Shown here in pieces: positions 50,362 through 58,745 of a stretch of DNA of 64,000 bases. Position numbers and translations under genes: made by a program. Each line of letters opens with the position of its first letter. Within the stretch, counting starts at the first letter, position 1. The notes beneath the pieces were generated by a model that worked only from the letters and a program-made list of their open reading frames with translations, was not told the DNA's origin and searched no databases. Origin of the DNA: Leucobacter celer subsp. astrifaciens (GTDB taxonomy: Bacteria > Actinomycetota > Actinomycetes > Actinomycetales > Microbacteriaceae). The DNA is taken from assembly GCF_001273835.1 (NCBI RefSeq), contig NZ_JHEI01000134.1, positions 434,001 through 498,000 on the forward strand, read 5' to 3'.

Positions 50362-51177
50362 CTACAGCGAGTCGCGGAAGCTGCGGGCCTCGCCCATGAG
50401 CTCCTGCACACGGGACAGATCGGCCTCGTTCTCGAACACGCCATCGCGCTTGAAGTAGGTGCCGATCACGGCTCCGTCGGCGACGGCGAGCTGCTCGGCG
50501 ACGTTGCTCGCTCGCACGCCGGTGTTCACGAAGACGGGTGTGTCGCCGGCGTTCTCCTTGACGATGGAGAGCGACTGGGTATCGGTCGGCGCACCCGCGG
50601 TGAGGCCCGAGACGCAGAGGGCGTCGGGCTGGCAGGCGAAGACCGTGGAACGTGCGATCGACGCGAGGTCGCGGTCGGCCAGGTACTTCGCGGACTCCGG
50701 GACGATGTTGAAGAGGAGCTTGACGCTCGCGGCCCCGATGCGCTGGCGGTGGCGCGCCACCTCGCCGACATTCGTGTCCCACAGGCCGAAGTCGCTCGCG
50801 TAGACGCCCGTGAAGATCTCGCGCACGAACTTCGCATCGGTCGCGGTCGCGAGGTCGATCGAGGCGCGGCCGTCCCAGAGCACGTTCACGCCGTAGGGCA
50901 CCTCGAGATCCGACTGCAGCTCACCGATGATGCGCGCCATCGTGATCGCGGTGATCGGCTCGGTCCGGGTGAGATAGGGGAGGCTGAACTCGTTGGAGAT
51001 GAGGACGCCGTCGACCCCGCCCTCCTGCAGCTTGCCGAGTTCTCGCTTCGCGCGATCGACGATCGCGGAGAGGCCCGCGGCGGAGTCGTAGCCCGGGTCG
51101 CCGGGGAGTGCTGAGAGGTGCAGCATCGAGATGACGGGCTTGTGCGTACCGAAAACCTCGGGGAGCCAGTTGGCCAT
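50362..51177 (-). CDS. BtpA/SgcQ-family TIM-barrel protein
   Basis: About 271 residues. The start PVISMLHLSALPGDPGYD, GGVDGVLISNEFSLPYL near 53-69, PYGVNVLWDGRASIDLATAT near 95-114 and TPVFVNTGVRASNVAEQL near 210-227 are features of the BtpA/SgcQ family. This family includes proteins needed for photosystem I accumulation and sugar-operon proteins of unknown activity. ATG 51177 is preferred because GAGGAACA precedes it. It is divergent from the DeoR gene, with a perfect palindrome between. In E. coli a relative (SgcQ) sits in a sugar-transport operon, so a sugar or sugar-phosphate role is reasonable. No reaction is proven. Confidence 0.85.
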   Translation of the reverse strand: MANWLPEVFGTHKPVISMLHLSALPGDPGYDSAAGLSAIVDRAKRELGKLQEGGVDGVLISNEFSLPYLTRTEPITAITMARIIGELQSDLEVPYGVNVLWDGRASIDLATATDAKFVREIFTGVYASDFGLWDTNVGEVARHRQRIGAASVKLLFNIVPESAKYLADRDLASIARSTVFACQPDALCVSGLTAGAPTDTQSLSIVKENAGDTPVFVNTGVRASNVAEQLAVADGAVIGTYFKRDGVFENEADLSRVQELMGEARSFRDSL

Positions 51178-51212
51178 TGTTCCTCGTTCCAGATCGGTGA
51201 TGTGAAATCTGT

Positions 51213-51225
51213 GTGAATAATTCAC
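51213..51225. promoter_or_regulatory. candidate DeoR-type operator
   Basis: GTGAATAATTCAC is a perfect 13-bp palindrome (6-1-6) in the 123-bp gap between the divergent BtpA-like and DeoR genes, 36 bp upstream of the BtpA-like start. The DeoR protein next to it is the natural candidate to bind. Confidence 0.55.
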
Positions 51226-51300
51226 GAGAAGCTAATCATAAGTGAGCCAATAACACAATCGGGTGTCCTATCCTGGTTCGTGGAAGCTGGGAGGCCGTGC

Positions 51301-52074
51301 ATGGAAGCGCAGGAACGACGCGAGCTCATCGAGCGGCGGATCCTCTCCGACGGGGAGGCGTCGTTCAAGACCCTCTCGCAGGAGTTCGGCGTCTCCGAGA
51401 TGACGGTGCGGCGCGATCTCGAGCTGCTCGAGCAATCGGGCAGCGTGCGTCGGATCATGGGCGGCGCGATCGCGGCGCACGGCACCGCGGTCGAGCCCGG
51501 CTTCGACGCCCGTGCCCTCGTCAGCGCGCGGGAGAAGGTGGGCATCTCGATCGCGGCGGTCGAGCACTTGATCCCGGGCGAGACGGTCGTGCTCGACAGC
51601 GGCAGCACCGCGCTCGCCGTTGCGCGCACGATCATCGGCCGCGGGCTGGCGCTCACGGTGGTGACGCCGAGCATCCTCGTCGCGGCCGAGCTGCACAATG
51701 AGCCGAACACCACAGTCCTCGTCACCGGCGGCACCGTGCGTCCGGGGGAGCTCAGCCTGATCGGCGCCGAATCCGTCGCGGCCTTCGAGCGCTACAACTG
51801 CGATGTCTACATCATGGGGGTCTCGGGGGTGGACGGAAAGCGCGGTCTCTCCGACTACAGCACCGAGGAGGCGGCGGTGAAGCGCGCGGCCCTGCGCGCG
51901 GCGGAGCGCGTGATCGTCGTCGCCGATGCCTCCAAGCTCGGGCGGGTGCATCTCACGAACGTGGCGCAGCCCGGCGAGATCGACCTGCTCATCACGGACG
52001 GCCCCGCGGACCACCCCGCGCTCGTCGGCTTGCGCGCCGCCGGTGTGGCGGTGGAGTGCGTGCCCGCGCTCTGA
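51301..52074 (+). CDS. DeoR/GlpR-family transcriptional regulator
   Basis: About 257 residues. The helix-turn-helix (MEAQERRELIERRIL, then FGVSEMTVRRDLELLEQSGSVRR) spans 1-55. The sugar-phosphate-sensing domain follows: LDSGSTALAVARTI near 99, VTGGTVRPGELSLIG near 140, and GVSGVDGKRGLSDYSTEEAAV near 173, with ADASKLGRV near 215. ATG 51301 has GGGAGG upstream and is preferred to GTG 51280. It lies between BtpA-like and the importer/kinase operon and likely represses both. Inducers of this family are phosphorylated sugars or polyols, in accord with two kinases downstream. Confidence 0.92.
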   Translation: MEAQERRELIERRILSDGEASFKTLSQEFGVSEMTVRRDLELLEQSGSVRRIMGGAIAAHGTAVEPGFDARALVSAREKVGISIAAVEHLIPGETVVLDSGSTALAVARTIIGRGLALTVVTPSILVAAELHNEPNTTVLVTGGTVRPGELSLIGAESVAAFERYNCDVYIMGVSGVDGKRGLSDYSTEEAAVKRAALRAAERVIVVADASKLGRVHLTNVAQPGEIDLLITDGPADHPALVGLRAAGVAVECVPAL

Positions 52075-52253
52075 GGCGCGGCCGGCCTGATTGCTCCACG
52101 CCGCCGGCCGTGCCGGCCGCCTGGCCTCGCGATTCGTGCGACTCGTGACGTGGTGCGGCGGAGTGCTCGCCCCGTCCGGACTGTTCGCCCTGTCGCGCCG
52201 CTTCGGGGCGCCGGAACTCGCGTGAGCGGGTCTGGGAACCGCCGGGCCGCGTG

Positions 52254-52318
52254 TTGACAACAGCAGGGCGATAGTTTTACTCTTCCCAGACGATGTAATT
52301 TCGTCCCAACTTTTGGGA
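52254..52318 (+). promoter_or_regulatory. promoter and palindrome ahead of polyol/ketose importer operon
   Basis: TTGACA at 52254-52259 and TTTACT at 52276-52281 make a plausible -35/-10 pair with a 16-base spacer. TCCCAA-CTT-TTGGGA (52304-52318) is a 6-bp inverted repeat just downstream of the expected start, a likely operator. AAAGGAG lies before the SBP ATG. The 180 bp before 52254 hold nothing recognisable. Confidence 0.5.
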
Positions 52319-52351
52319 AAAATGATGGAAACTAACACAAAGGAGTGTCAG

Positions 52352-53389
52352 ATGCGGCGCAGGTTGGCAACAGGACTCAGTATCGGAGCGATCGCAGCAC
52401 TCGCCCTGACCGGTTGCGGTCAGGTCGGAGGCGAGAGCACCGGCGGCTCCGGAGAGGGCGGCTCGGCCGAAGGCCCGCTCACGATGGTGACCGTCGTCAA
52501 GATCTCCGGTGTCGGCTGGTTCGACCGCATGGAGGTCGGCGTCGACGAGTACGCGCAGGAGAGCGGGAACGACGCCCGCCAGGAGGGCGCGGACGACGCG
52601 AGCCCCGAGAAGCAGATCCAGATCATCCAGGACCTGATCCCCCAGGCGCCCGACGCGATCACCGTCGTCCCGAACTCGCCCGAGGCTCTTGAGACAGTAC
52701 TGGCTCAGGCACGCGAACAGGGGATCGTGGTCGTCGCGCACGAGGCCGCCGGCATCACGAACGCGGATGTCGACATCGAGGCCTTCGACAACAAGGCCTA
52801 CGGTGCCCAGATCATGGACAATCTCGGCGAGTGCATGGCCGGCGAGGGCGAGTACGTGCAGTTCGTCGGCGGCCTGACCGCGAAGACCCACATGGACTGG
52901 GTCGGCGGCGCCTACGAGCAGCAGCAGGCGGAGTTCCCCGATCTGGAGCGCGTCGAGGATCCGGTGGAGAGCAAGGAGGACGAGAACGTCGCCTACCAGC
53001 GCACTAAGGAGCTGCTCGCGAAGTACCCGGATCTCAAGGGCATCCAGGGCTCGGCCGGCACCGACGTCGCGGGAGCGGCGCGTGCGGTCCAGGAGGCCGG
53101 ACTCGCCGACCAGGTCTGCGTGATGGGGACCAGCATCCCCTCGGTCGCCAAGAAGTACCTGAGCGACGGCTCGATCGACAAGATCTTCTTCTGGGATCCG
53201 GCGATGGCGGGCAAGGCTCAGCTGAAGATCGCGGAGCTGCTCGTGCAGGGTGAGACGATCGAGGACGGTACCGATCTCGGCATCGAGGGCTACAACTCGC
53301 TGACCAAGCTCGAGGGTTTCGACAACGTCTTCGTCGGTGACGCTGCCGTTGTGGTCGACGCGACGAACGCGGACGAGTACGACTTCTGA
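52352..53389 (+). CDS. sugar ABC transporter substrate-binding lipoprotein (RbsB/rhamnose-binding type)
   Basis: About 345 residues. The signal ends at lipobox LTGC with Cys22. The type 1 periplasmic fold is shown by VVKISGVGWFDRMEVGVDEY (near 50-69), QIIQDLIPQAPDAITVVPNS and GIQGSAGTDVAGAARAVQEA. It resembles autoinducer-2/rhamnose-binding proteins. ATG 52352 has AAAGGAG upstream. It leads the operon SBP, ATPase, two permeases, FGGY kinase, M29-like, DhaKL, IMPase-like. A hairpin at 53414 follows it. Cargo is unknown but is presumably a polyol or short sugar phosphorylated by the downstream kinases. Confidence 0.9.
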   Translation: MRRRLATGLSIGAIAALALTGCGQVGGESTGGSGEGGSAEGPLTMVTVVKISGVGWFDRMEVGVDEYAQESGNDARQEGADDASPEKQIQIIQDLIPQAPDAITVVPNSPEALETVLAQAREQGIVVVAHEAAGITNADVDIEAFDNKAYGAQIMDNLGECMAGEGEYVQFVGGLTAKTHMDWVGGAYEQQQAEFPDLERVEDPVESKEDENVAYQRTKELLAKYPDLKGIQGSAGTDVAGAARAVQEAGLADQVCVMGTSIPSVAKKYLSDGSIDKIFFWDPAMAGKAQLKIAELLVQGETIEDGTDLGIEGYNSLTKLEGFDNVFVGDAAVVVDATNADEYDF

Positions 53390-53413
53390 GCCGAGCGAGC
53401 CGTACGGCATGAT

Positions 53414-53468
53414 CACCGGGTGAGCGGGTGACGCGGGCGGAGTCCCTGCGTCGGCCGCCCACCCGGTG
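53414..53468 (+). promoter_or_regulatory. intercistronic hairpin after SBP gene
   Basis: CACCGGGTG (53414-53422) and CACCCGGTG (53460-53468) are exact inverted repeats. Inside them GGGCGG and CCGCCC can extend the stem. It lies between the SBP and ATPase genes, as in the other two importer operons of the window, and may set relative expression. Confidence 0.45.
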
Positions 53469-53504
53469 GCACCCCGTTTACCGATCCCCATATGAGGAGA
53501 CCCG

Positions 53505-55019
53505 ATGACCACTGACCCAGGCCCAGCAGGGGCGCCGCCCGTGCTCGAGGTACGGGGTGTCCGGAAGACCTTCGGCGGCGTGGTGGCGCTCGACGGAGTG
53601 AGCATGGCGCTTCGCCCCGGATTCGTCCACTGCCTCGCCGGTGAGAACGGATGCGGCAAGTCGACACTCATCAAGATCATCAGCGGCGTGGAGTCCGCCG
53701 ACGCGGGAGAGATCCTGATCGATGGGGAGCCGGTGTCGCGGATGACGCCGATGACGGCGCTCCGCGCCGGAATCCAGGTGATCTACCAGGACTTCTCGCT
53801 GTTCCCGAATCTGACGGTCGCCGAGAACATCGTGCTCCCCGCCGCCATCGCCGCGCGCAGCAGGCTGTACCGCGCGAAGCGACTGCGGCCCTCGGCCGAG
53901 CGCATCGTGCAGGAACTCGGTCTCGCCCTCGATCTCGATGCCGAGGTCGGGCGGCTCTCGGTCGCCGACCGCCAGCTCACGGCGATCTGCAGAGCTCTCG
54001 TGCTGGACGCGCGTGTGATCTTCATGGACGAACCGACGACCGCGCTCACCCACTCGGAGGTGCAGCGCCTGTTCGACCTCGTGCGCAGGCTGCAAGGGCG
54101 GGGCGTCGCACTCGTCTTCGTCAGCCACAAGCTCGAAGAGGTGCTGACGGTATCGCAGGAGGTGACCGTTCTGCGCAGCGGCCGCCTCGTCGCGCACGGG
54201 GCCGTCGAGGAGTTCGACGTCCGCTCTCTGACCGAAGCGATGACCGGCCGCGAGGTCGACGACTCGCGCGTCGTCGTCGCCGTCGATCCCGCGGCCGAAC
54301 CGCTGCTCGAGGTCGACTCGCTCACCTTGACCGGCGCGTTCACCGACGTCACGTTCGATCTGCGCCCCGGCGAGGTGCTGGGACTCACCGGGCTGCTCGG
54401 CTCGGGGCGAGGCGAGATCGCCGAAGCGCTCTTCGGAGTGCTCAAGGCCGAGTCCGGCAGCGTGCGTCTCGCCGGCAGGCGCGTCGCCCCGGGCAGCATC
54501 CAGGCCTCGATCGCGGCGGGACTCGGGTACGTCCCCGAGGACCGCCTCACGCAGGGCCTGTTCCTCGACAAGCCGATCTCGGACAACATCATCGCGAGTT
54601 CGCTCGGCGAGCACGCCAGAGGCCGGCTCTTCCTGAGCGCCCAGCGCACCGCGGAGACCATCTCGCGACTGTTCCAGCGCCTGCGCATCAAAGCGCCCAG
54701 CGTCGCGGCGCCGGTGCGCTCCCTCTCGGGCGGCAACGCCCAGCGGGTCGTGCTCGCCAAATGGCTCGCGACGAACCCGCGCGTGCTGATCCTGAACGGC
54801 CCCACCGTCGGTGTCGACGTCGGGTCGAAGGAGGAGATCCTGCAGATCCTCCGAGAGGCGGCGACCGCGGGCATGGGCGTCATCATGATCTCCGACGACG
54901 TCCCCGAGCTCGTCTCCATCTGCCACCGCGTGCTCATCGTGCGCCGCGGCGAGATCGTGGCCGACTTCGAGGGCGACAGTATCGACACTCATCGTATTCA
55001 GGAGGTGATGGCGGCATGA
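53505..55019 (+). CDS. sugar ABC transporter ATP-binding protein (RbsA-type)
   Basis: A 504-residue double ATPase. Domain 1 has Walker A GENGCGKST near 47, signature-like LSVADRQLTAICRAL near 149, and Walker B VIFMDEPTTALTHSE near 169. Domain 2 has the usual degenerate loop GLLGSGRGEI near 300 and LSGGNAQRVVLAKWL near 408, but Walker B reads LILNGPTVGVDVG instead of LILDEPTxGVDVG. Loss of Asp and Glu suggests that only domain 1 hydrolyses ATP. The final ATGA overlaps the first permease start. Confidence 0.92.
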   Translation: MTTDPGPAGAPPVLEVRGVRKTFGGVVALDGVSMALRPGFVHCLAGENGCGKSTLIKIISGVESADAGEILIDGEPVSRMTPMTALRAGIQVIYQDFSLFPNLTVAENIVLPAAIAARSRLYRAKRLRPSAERIVQELGLALDLDAEVGRLSVADRQLTAICRALVLDARVIFMDEPTTALTHSEVQRLFDLVRRLQGRGVALVFVSHKLEEVLTVSQEVTVLRSGRLVAHGAVEEFDVRSLTEAMTGREVDDSRVVVAVDPAAEPLLEVDSLTLTGAFTDVTFDLRPGEVLGLTGLLGSGRGEIAEALFGVLKAESGSVRLAGRRVAPGSIQASIAAGLGYVPEDRLTQGLFLDKPISDNIIASSLGEHARGRLFLSAQRTAETISRLFQRLRIKAPSVAAPVRSLSGGNAQRVVLAKWLATNPRVLILNGPTVGVDVGSKEEILQILREAATAGMGVIMISDDVPELVSICHRVLIVRRGEIVADFEGDSIDTHRIQEVMAA

Positions 55020-56056
55020 GCGGGTCGTCTCGTCAGGGCACGCTGCGACTGTCCGGCTTCACGAGCGAGCTGGTGCTCGTCGGCATCATCCTGGTGCTGG
55101 TGATCGGCATGAGTCTCGTGAACCCGACCTTCTTCACCGTGCACACGCTGTTCTCGATCCTTCGTTCCGCCCTCGTGCCGATGGTGTTCGCCCTGGGGGT
55201 GCTGCTCGTCATCATCTCGGGCGGCATCGACGTCTCGTTCCCGGCGATCGCGATCTTCGCCGCGTACACGACGGTGCATCTCTCGGCGCAGGGGGCGTTC
55301 GACCCGGGGGTGATCGGCGTGCTCGTCATCGCCGTCGCGCTCGGAGCGCTGCTCGGTCTGGTCAACGGCGCGGTGATCGCACGGTTCAAATTGCCCACGC
55401 TGATCGTGACGCTCGCCACGCAGGGCATCTTCAAGGGAGTGCTGCTCGCCTACGTCGGCTCGCGCTACATCGCCGACCTGCCGCAGAGCATGGCCTCCCT
55501 CTCGACCGCGAACCTCGTCTCCATCGAGGGATCGCGCGCGTACCTGCCCGTGATGATCGTGCCGGTGATCGTGCTGGTCATCGGGGTCTCGCTGCTGCTG
55601 CGGAAGACGATGTTCGGACGCGGCCTGTTCGCGATCGGCGGCGACATCGAGGGCGCTCGTCGTGCGGGTTTCCCCGTGATGCGGATCCAGGTGCTGCTCT
55701 ACGTGCTCGCGGGAGCCATCGCTGCGGTCGGCGGCCTGATCCACGTGGTACTCGGCCAGAACGCCAACCCGCAGGATCTCGTGGGCACCGAGCTCGACGT
55801 CATCGCCGCGGTCGTGCTCGGCGGCGCCTCGATCTTCGGCGGCCGCGGCACCGTGCTCGGCACCGTGCTCGGCGTGCTGCTCGTGCAGATCATCAACAAC
55901 AGCCTGCTGCTCATGGGCGTCCCCACCGCCTGGCAGCGCGCGGCCGTCGGCATCCTGCTCGCGCTCGGCGTGGGCGTGCAGGCGGTCATGGCGCGACGCG
56001 CGGCGAAGCGCACCTTCGTGCTCGATACGGATAAGGATGTGGCTCATGTCGGCTGA
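55016..56056 (+). CDS. sugar ABC transporter permease 1
   Basis: A 346-residue RbsC-like permease with about nine or ten hydrophobic segments. The signature ALGVLLVIISGGIDVSFPAI lies near residues 60-79, and LDVIAAVVLGGASIFGGRGT near 260. The start overlaps the ATPase stop, and the C-terminus overlaps the following permease gene. It should form a heterodimer with permease 2, since the two sequences differ. It imports the ligand of the SBP at 52352. Confidence 0.92.
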   Translation: MSGSSRQGTLRLSGFTSELVLVGIILVLVIGMSLVNPTFFTVHTLFSILRSALVPMVFALGVLLVIISGGIDVSFPAIAIFAAYTTVHLSAQGAFDPGVIGVLVIAVALGALLGLVNGAVIARFKLPTLIVTLATQGIFKGVLLAYVGSRYIADLPQSMASLSTANLVSIEGSRAYLPVMIVPVIVLVIGVSLLLRKTMFGRGLFAIGGDIEGARRAGFPVMRIQVLLYVLAGAIAAVGGLIHVVLGQNANPQDLVGTELDVIAAVVLGGASIFGGRGTVLGTVLGVLLVQIINNSLLLMGVPTAWQRAAVGILLALGVGVQAVMARRAAKRTFVLDTDKDVAHVG

Positions 56057-57215
56057 ACCTCGTAACGGAGTCGCCAAGTGGAACGCCGACGTCGACCGCT
56101 CGTTCCAGGCATTGCTCTCGCGCATCCGTGCGGAGCGCGGGATCGGGCGGATGATCGTGCTGCTGATCCTCTCGTTCGGGTTCTTCGCACTGCTCAAGCC
56201 CTCGATCTTCCTGAACCCGATCAACCTGCAGAACCTCATGGTGGCCTCGCCGGAGATCGGCATCCTCGCGGTGGCGATGGCCTTCGCCATGATGACGGGC
56301 GGGATCGATCTCTCCCTGGTCTCGATCGCCAATTTCACCGCGATCACCGTGAGCACGGTGTACACGGCGATCGCGGCGAACGATCCGGCTCAGGCGGAGG
56401 CGATGGCCCCGCTCATCGTGCTGCTCGGGTTGGGGGTGGGGCTGCTGGGGGGCCTCATCAACGCCTTCCTCATCTCGACGATCGGCATCGCGCCGATCCT
56501 GGCGACGCTCGCCACGATGCAGATCTACAACGGGCTCGCGATCGTGTGGACCGGCGGCAAGACGCTGTACGGGGCTCCCGAGGTGCTCGGCGCGATCGGC
56601 AAGTCGACCGTGGGCGGCGTGCCGGTGCTGTTCATCATCTTCCTCGTGCTCGCGATCCTGGTGGGGGTGATCCTGTCGCGCACGCCCTTCGGCCGTCGCA
56701 CGATGCTGCAGGGCGCCAACGGCGTCGCCGCGCACTACTCCGGGATCCGCAGTGCGAGCGTGCTCTACGGCACCTACGTGCTGACCGGACTTCTCGGCGG
56801 CTTCGCCGGGCTGATCTTCCTCGCCCGCAACCCCACGGCGAGCGCCGACTACGGCAGCTCGTATGTGCTGCTCGTCATCGTGATCGCGGTGCTCGGCGGC
56901 ACCAACCCGATGGGCGGCTACGCGACGGTGACGGGTGTGGTGCTCGCAACGCTCGTGCTGCAGGTCGTGCAGTCGGGCTTCACCGCCCTGCGCCTCTCGG
57001 CGTACGAGTACGCGATCGCGCAGGGCGTGATCCTGATCGGCGTCATGGTCTTCGACCAGATCAGTCTGAGACGATGGCGCAAGTCGGTGCCCTCGACCCA
57101 GACCACCATCGTGGCCACCGTTCCAGGTCAGGGTCCGTCGGATGCGATGACGGATCGAGTCGTCGGCGGCGGTACCGGCGACGCCGCGGACGAGACCGCG
57201 GTCTCGAAGAAGTAA
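56046..57215 (+). CDS. sugar ABC transporter permease 2
   Basis: About 389 residues with RbsC-like membrane segments. The signature AVAMAFAMMTGGIDLSLVSI is near 75-94, and IAVLGGTNPMGGYATVTGVV near 280. The N-terminal ~35 residues and the Thr/Ser/Asp-rich C-terminal ~45 residues are hydrophilic extensions. ATG 56046 is preferred to ATG 56037 because AAGGA is then at a normal distance. It overlaps permease 1 by 11 bp. It completes the importer. Confidence 0.9.
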   Translation: MSAEPRNGVAKWNADVDRSFQALLSRIRAERGIGRMIVLLILSFGFFALLKPSIFLNPINLQNLMVASPEIGILAVAMAFAMMTGGIDLSLVSIANFTAITVSTVYTAIAANDPAQAEAMAPLIVLLGLGVGLLGGLINAFLISTIGIAPILATLATMQIYNGLAIVWTGGKTLYGAPEVLGAIGKSTVGGVPVLFIIFLVLAILVGVILSRTPFGRRTMLQGANGVAAHYSGIRSASVLYGTYVLTGLLGGFAGLIFLARNPTASADYGSSYVLLVIVIAVLGGTNPMGGYATVTGVVLATLVLQVVQSGFTALRLSAYEYAIAQGVILIGVMVFDQISLRRWRKSVPSTQTTIVATVPGQGPSDAMTDRVVGGGTGDAADETAVSKK

Positions 57216-57233
57216 GCGAATCGGGAGAGCGAC

Positions 57234-58745
57234 GTGACCCAGCTGCTGGTCGGCATCGATATCGGCACCTACGAGACGAAGGGGGTGCTGGTCGATACGA
57301 GCGGCGAGGTGCGCGCAGAGGCGCGTGCGCGGCACGGGATCAGCACGCCTCGCCCCGGTCACGTCGAGCACGATGCCGATGCCGTCTGGTGGGGCGACCT
57401 CGTCACCGTTGCGAACGAGCTGATGCGGAGCCTCGCCGAGGGGGACGAACTGCTCGGCCTCGGCTGCAGCGGGATCGGGCCGTGCGTGCTGCCGGTGGAC
57501 GAGCAGCTGCGCCCCCTGCGTCCCGCGATCCTCTACGGCGTCGACACCAGGGCGGCGGCCGAGATCGCCGAGCTGGAGCGGATCCTGGGCCGCGATGAGA
57601 TCTTCCGCCGCTCGGGGAATGCGCTCACGAGCCAGTCGGTGGGGCCGAAGATGCTCTGGGTCGAGCGCAACGAACCCGAAGTCGCCGCGCGCACTCGGTG
57701 GTACTTGACCAGCCAGAGCTACCTCGTGGCGAAGCTCACCGGCCGTGTCGTGATCGACCACGCGACGGCCGGCTACGCCCATCCCTTCTACGAACTCGGA
57801 GAGCTGCGCTACAACGTCGACGGGCTCGAGGGTACGGTGCCTCCCGAGAAGCTGCCCGATGTGGCCTGGTCGTCGGACATCGCGGGCACCATCACCGCCG
57901 AGGCCGCCGCCGAGACCGGGCTGCCCGAGGGGCTTCCCGTCGTCGTGGGCACCACCGACTCGCCTGCGGAGGCGGTCGGCTCGTCGGTCATGGCCCCGGG
58001 CGACCTCATGCTGCAGCTGGGCTCGACCGGGTATCTGATCCAGGTGAACGATCGCCCCGTCGCGAACGACGTGCTCTGGTCGGCCCCGTGGGTGCTGCCC
58101 GGACGCTTCGTGCTCGCGGCGGGCACCTCGACCGGCGGTACGGCGACGCGCTGGATCGCCGAGCAGCTGGGACTCGATCACGGCGACGGCGATGCGGCGC
58201 TCTTCGGCCGTCTCATGGAACTGGCGCGGTCCGCACCCGCGGGGTCGAACGGCGTGCTGCACCTGCCGCACTTCGCGGGCGAGCGCACACCGTTCCACGA
58301 TCCCGACGCGCGCGGGGCGTTCATCGGCCTATCGCTGTCCTCCGGACGCGCCGAACTCGCGCGCGCGGTGTCGGAGGGGGTGGGCCATTCGGTCGCTCTC
58401 GCACTGAGCACCCTGGTCGATCAGGCGCAGGGCGACCCCCGCATCGTCGCGGTCGGCGGCGGGGTCAAGAACGAGATCATCGCCCGCACCATCGTCGATG
58501 TCACCGGCTACGGCATGGCCCGCGCGGAGACGCTCGGCGCCTCCTACGGGGACGCGATCCTCGCCGGCATCGGCATCGGTCTGCTGAGCGAGGCCGACGC
58601 CGCGGGATGGCCCGCGCTCGGCGATCCCGTGCAGCCCGGGGACGGCGACGGGACGGACGCGATCCGTCGCGCCCACGACGACTACCGGCGAAACTACTGG
58701 GCGCTGCGGAGCGCCCGCGAGCATGGAGAAGGAGAACCGCGATGA
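57234..58745 (+). CDS. FGGY-family carbohydrate kinase
   Basis: A 503-residue kinase of the xylulokinase/glycerol kinase superfamily. The N-terminal nucleotide fold begins LLVGIDIGTYETKGVL (phosphate-1 loop). The catalytic Asp is in VVGTTDSPAEAVG near 240, LQLGSTGYLI near 262, the second signature LPHFAGERTPFHDPDARG near 343-360, and the adenosine loop AVGGGVKNEIIA near 405. The start is GTG 57234 after GGGAGAG. It phosphorylates a sugar or polyol from the upstream importer. No isomerase precedes it, so the substrate may already be a ketose or polyol. The stop overlaps the next ATG. Confidence 0.9.
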   Translation: MTQLLVGIDIGTYETKGVLVDTSGEVRAEARARHGISTPRPGHVEHDADAVWWGDLVTVANELMRSLAEGDELLGLGCSGIGPCVLPVDEQLRPLRPAILYGVDTRAAAEIAELERILGRDEIFRRSGNALTSQSVGPKMLWVERNEPEVAARTRWYLTSQSYLVAKLTGRVVIDHATAGYAHPFYELGELRYNVDGLEGTVPPEKLPDVAWSSDIAGTITAEAAAETGLPEGLPVVVGTTDSPAEAVGSSVMAPGDLMLQLGSTGYLIQVNDRPVANDVLWSAPWVLPGRFVLAAGTSTGGTATRWIAEQLGLDHGDGDAALFGRLMELARSAPAGSNGVLHLPHFAGERTPFHDPDARGAFIGLSLSSGRAELARAVSEGVGHSVALALSTLVDQAQGDPRIVAVGGGVKNEIIARTIVDVTGYGMARAETLGASYGDAILAGIGIGLLSEADAAGWPALGDPVQPGDGDGTDAIRRAHDDYRRNYWALRSAREHGEGEPR

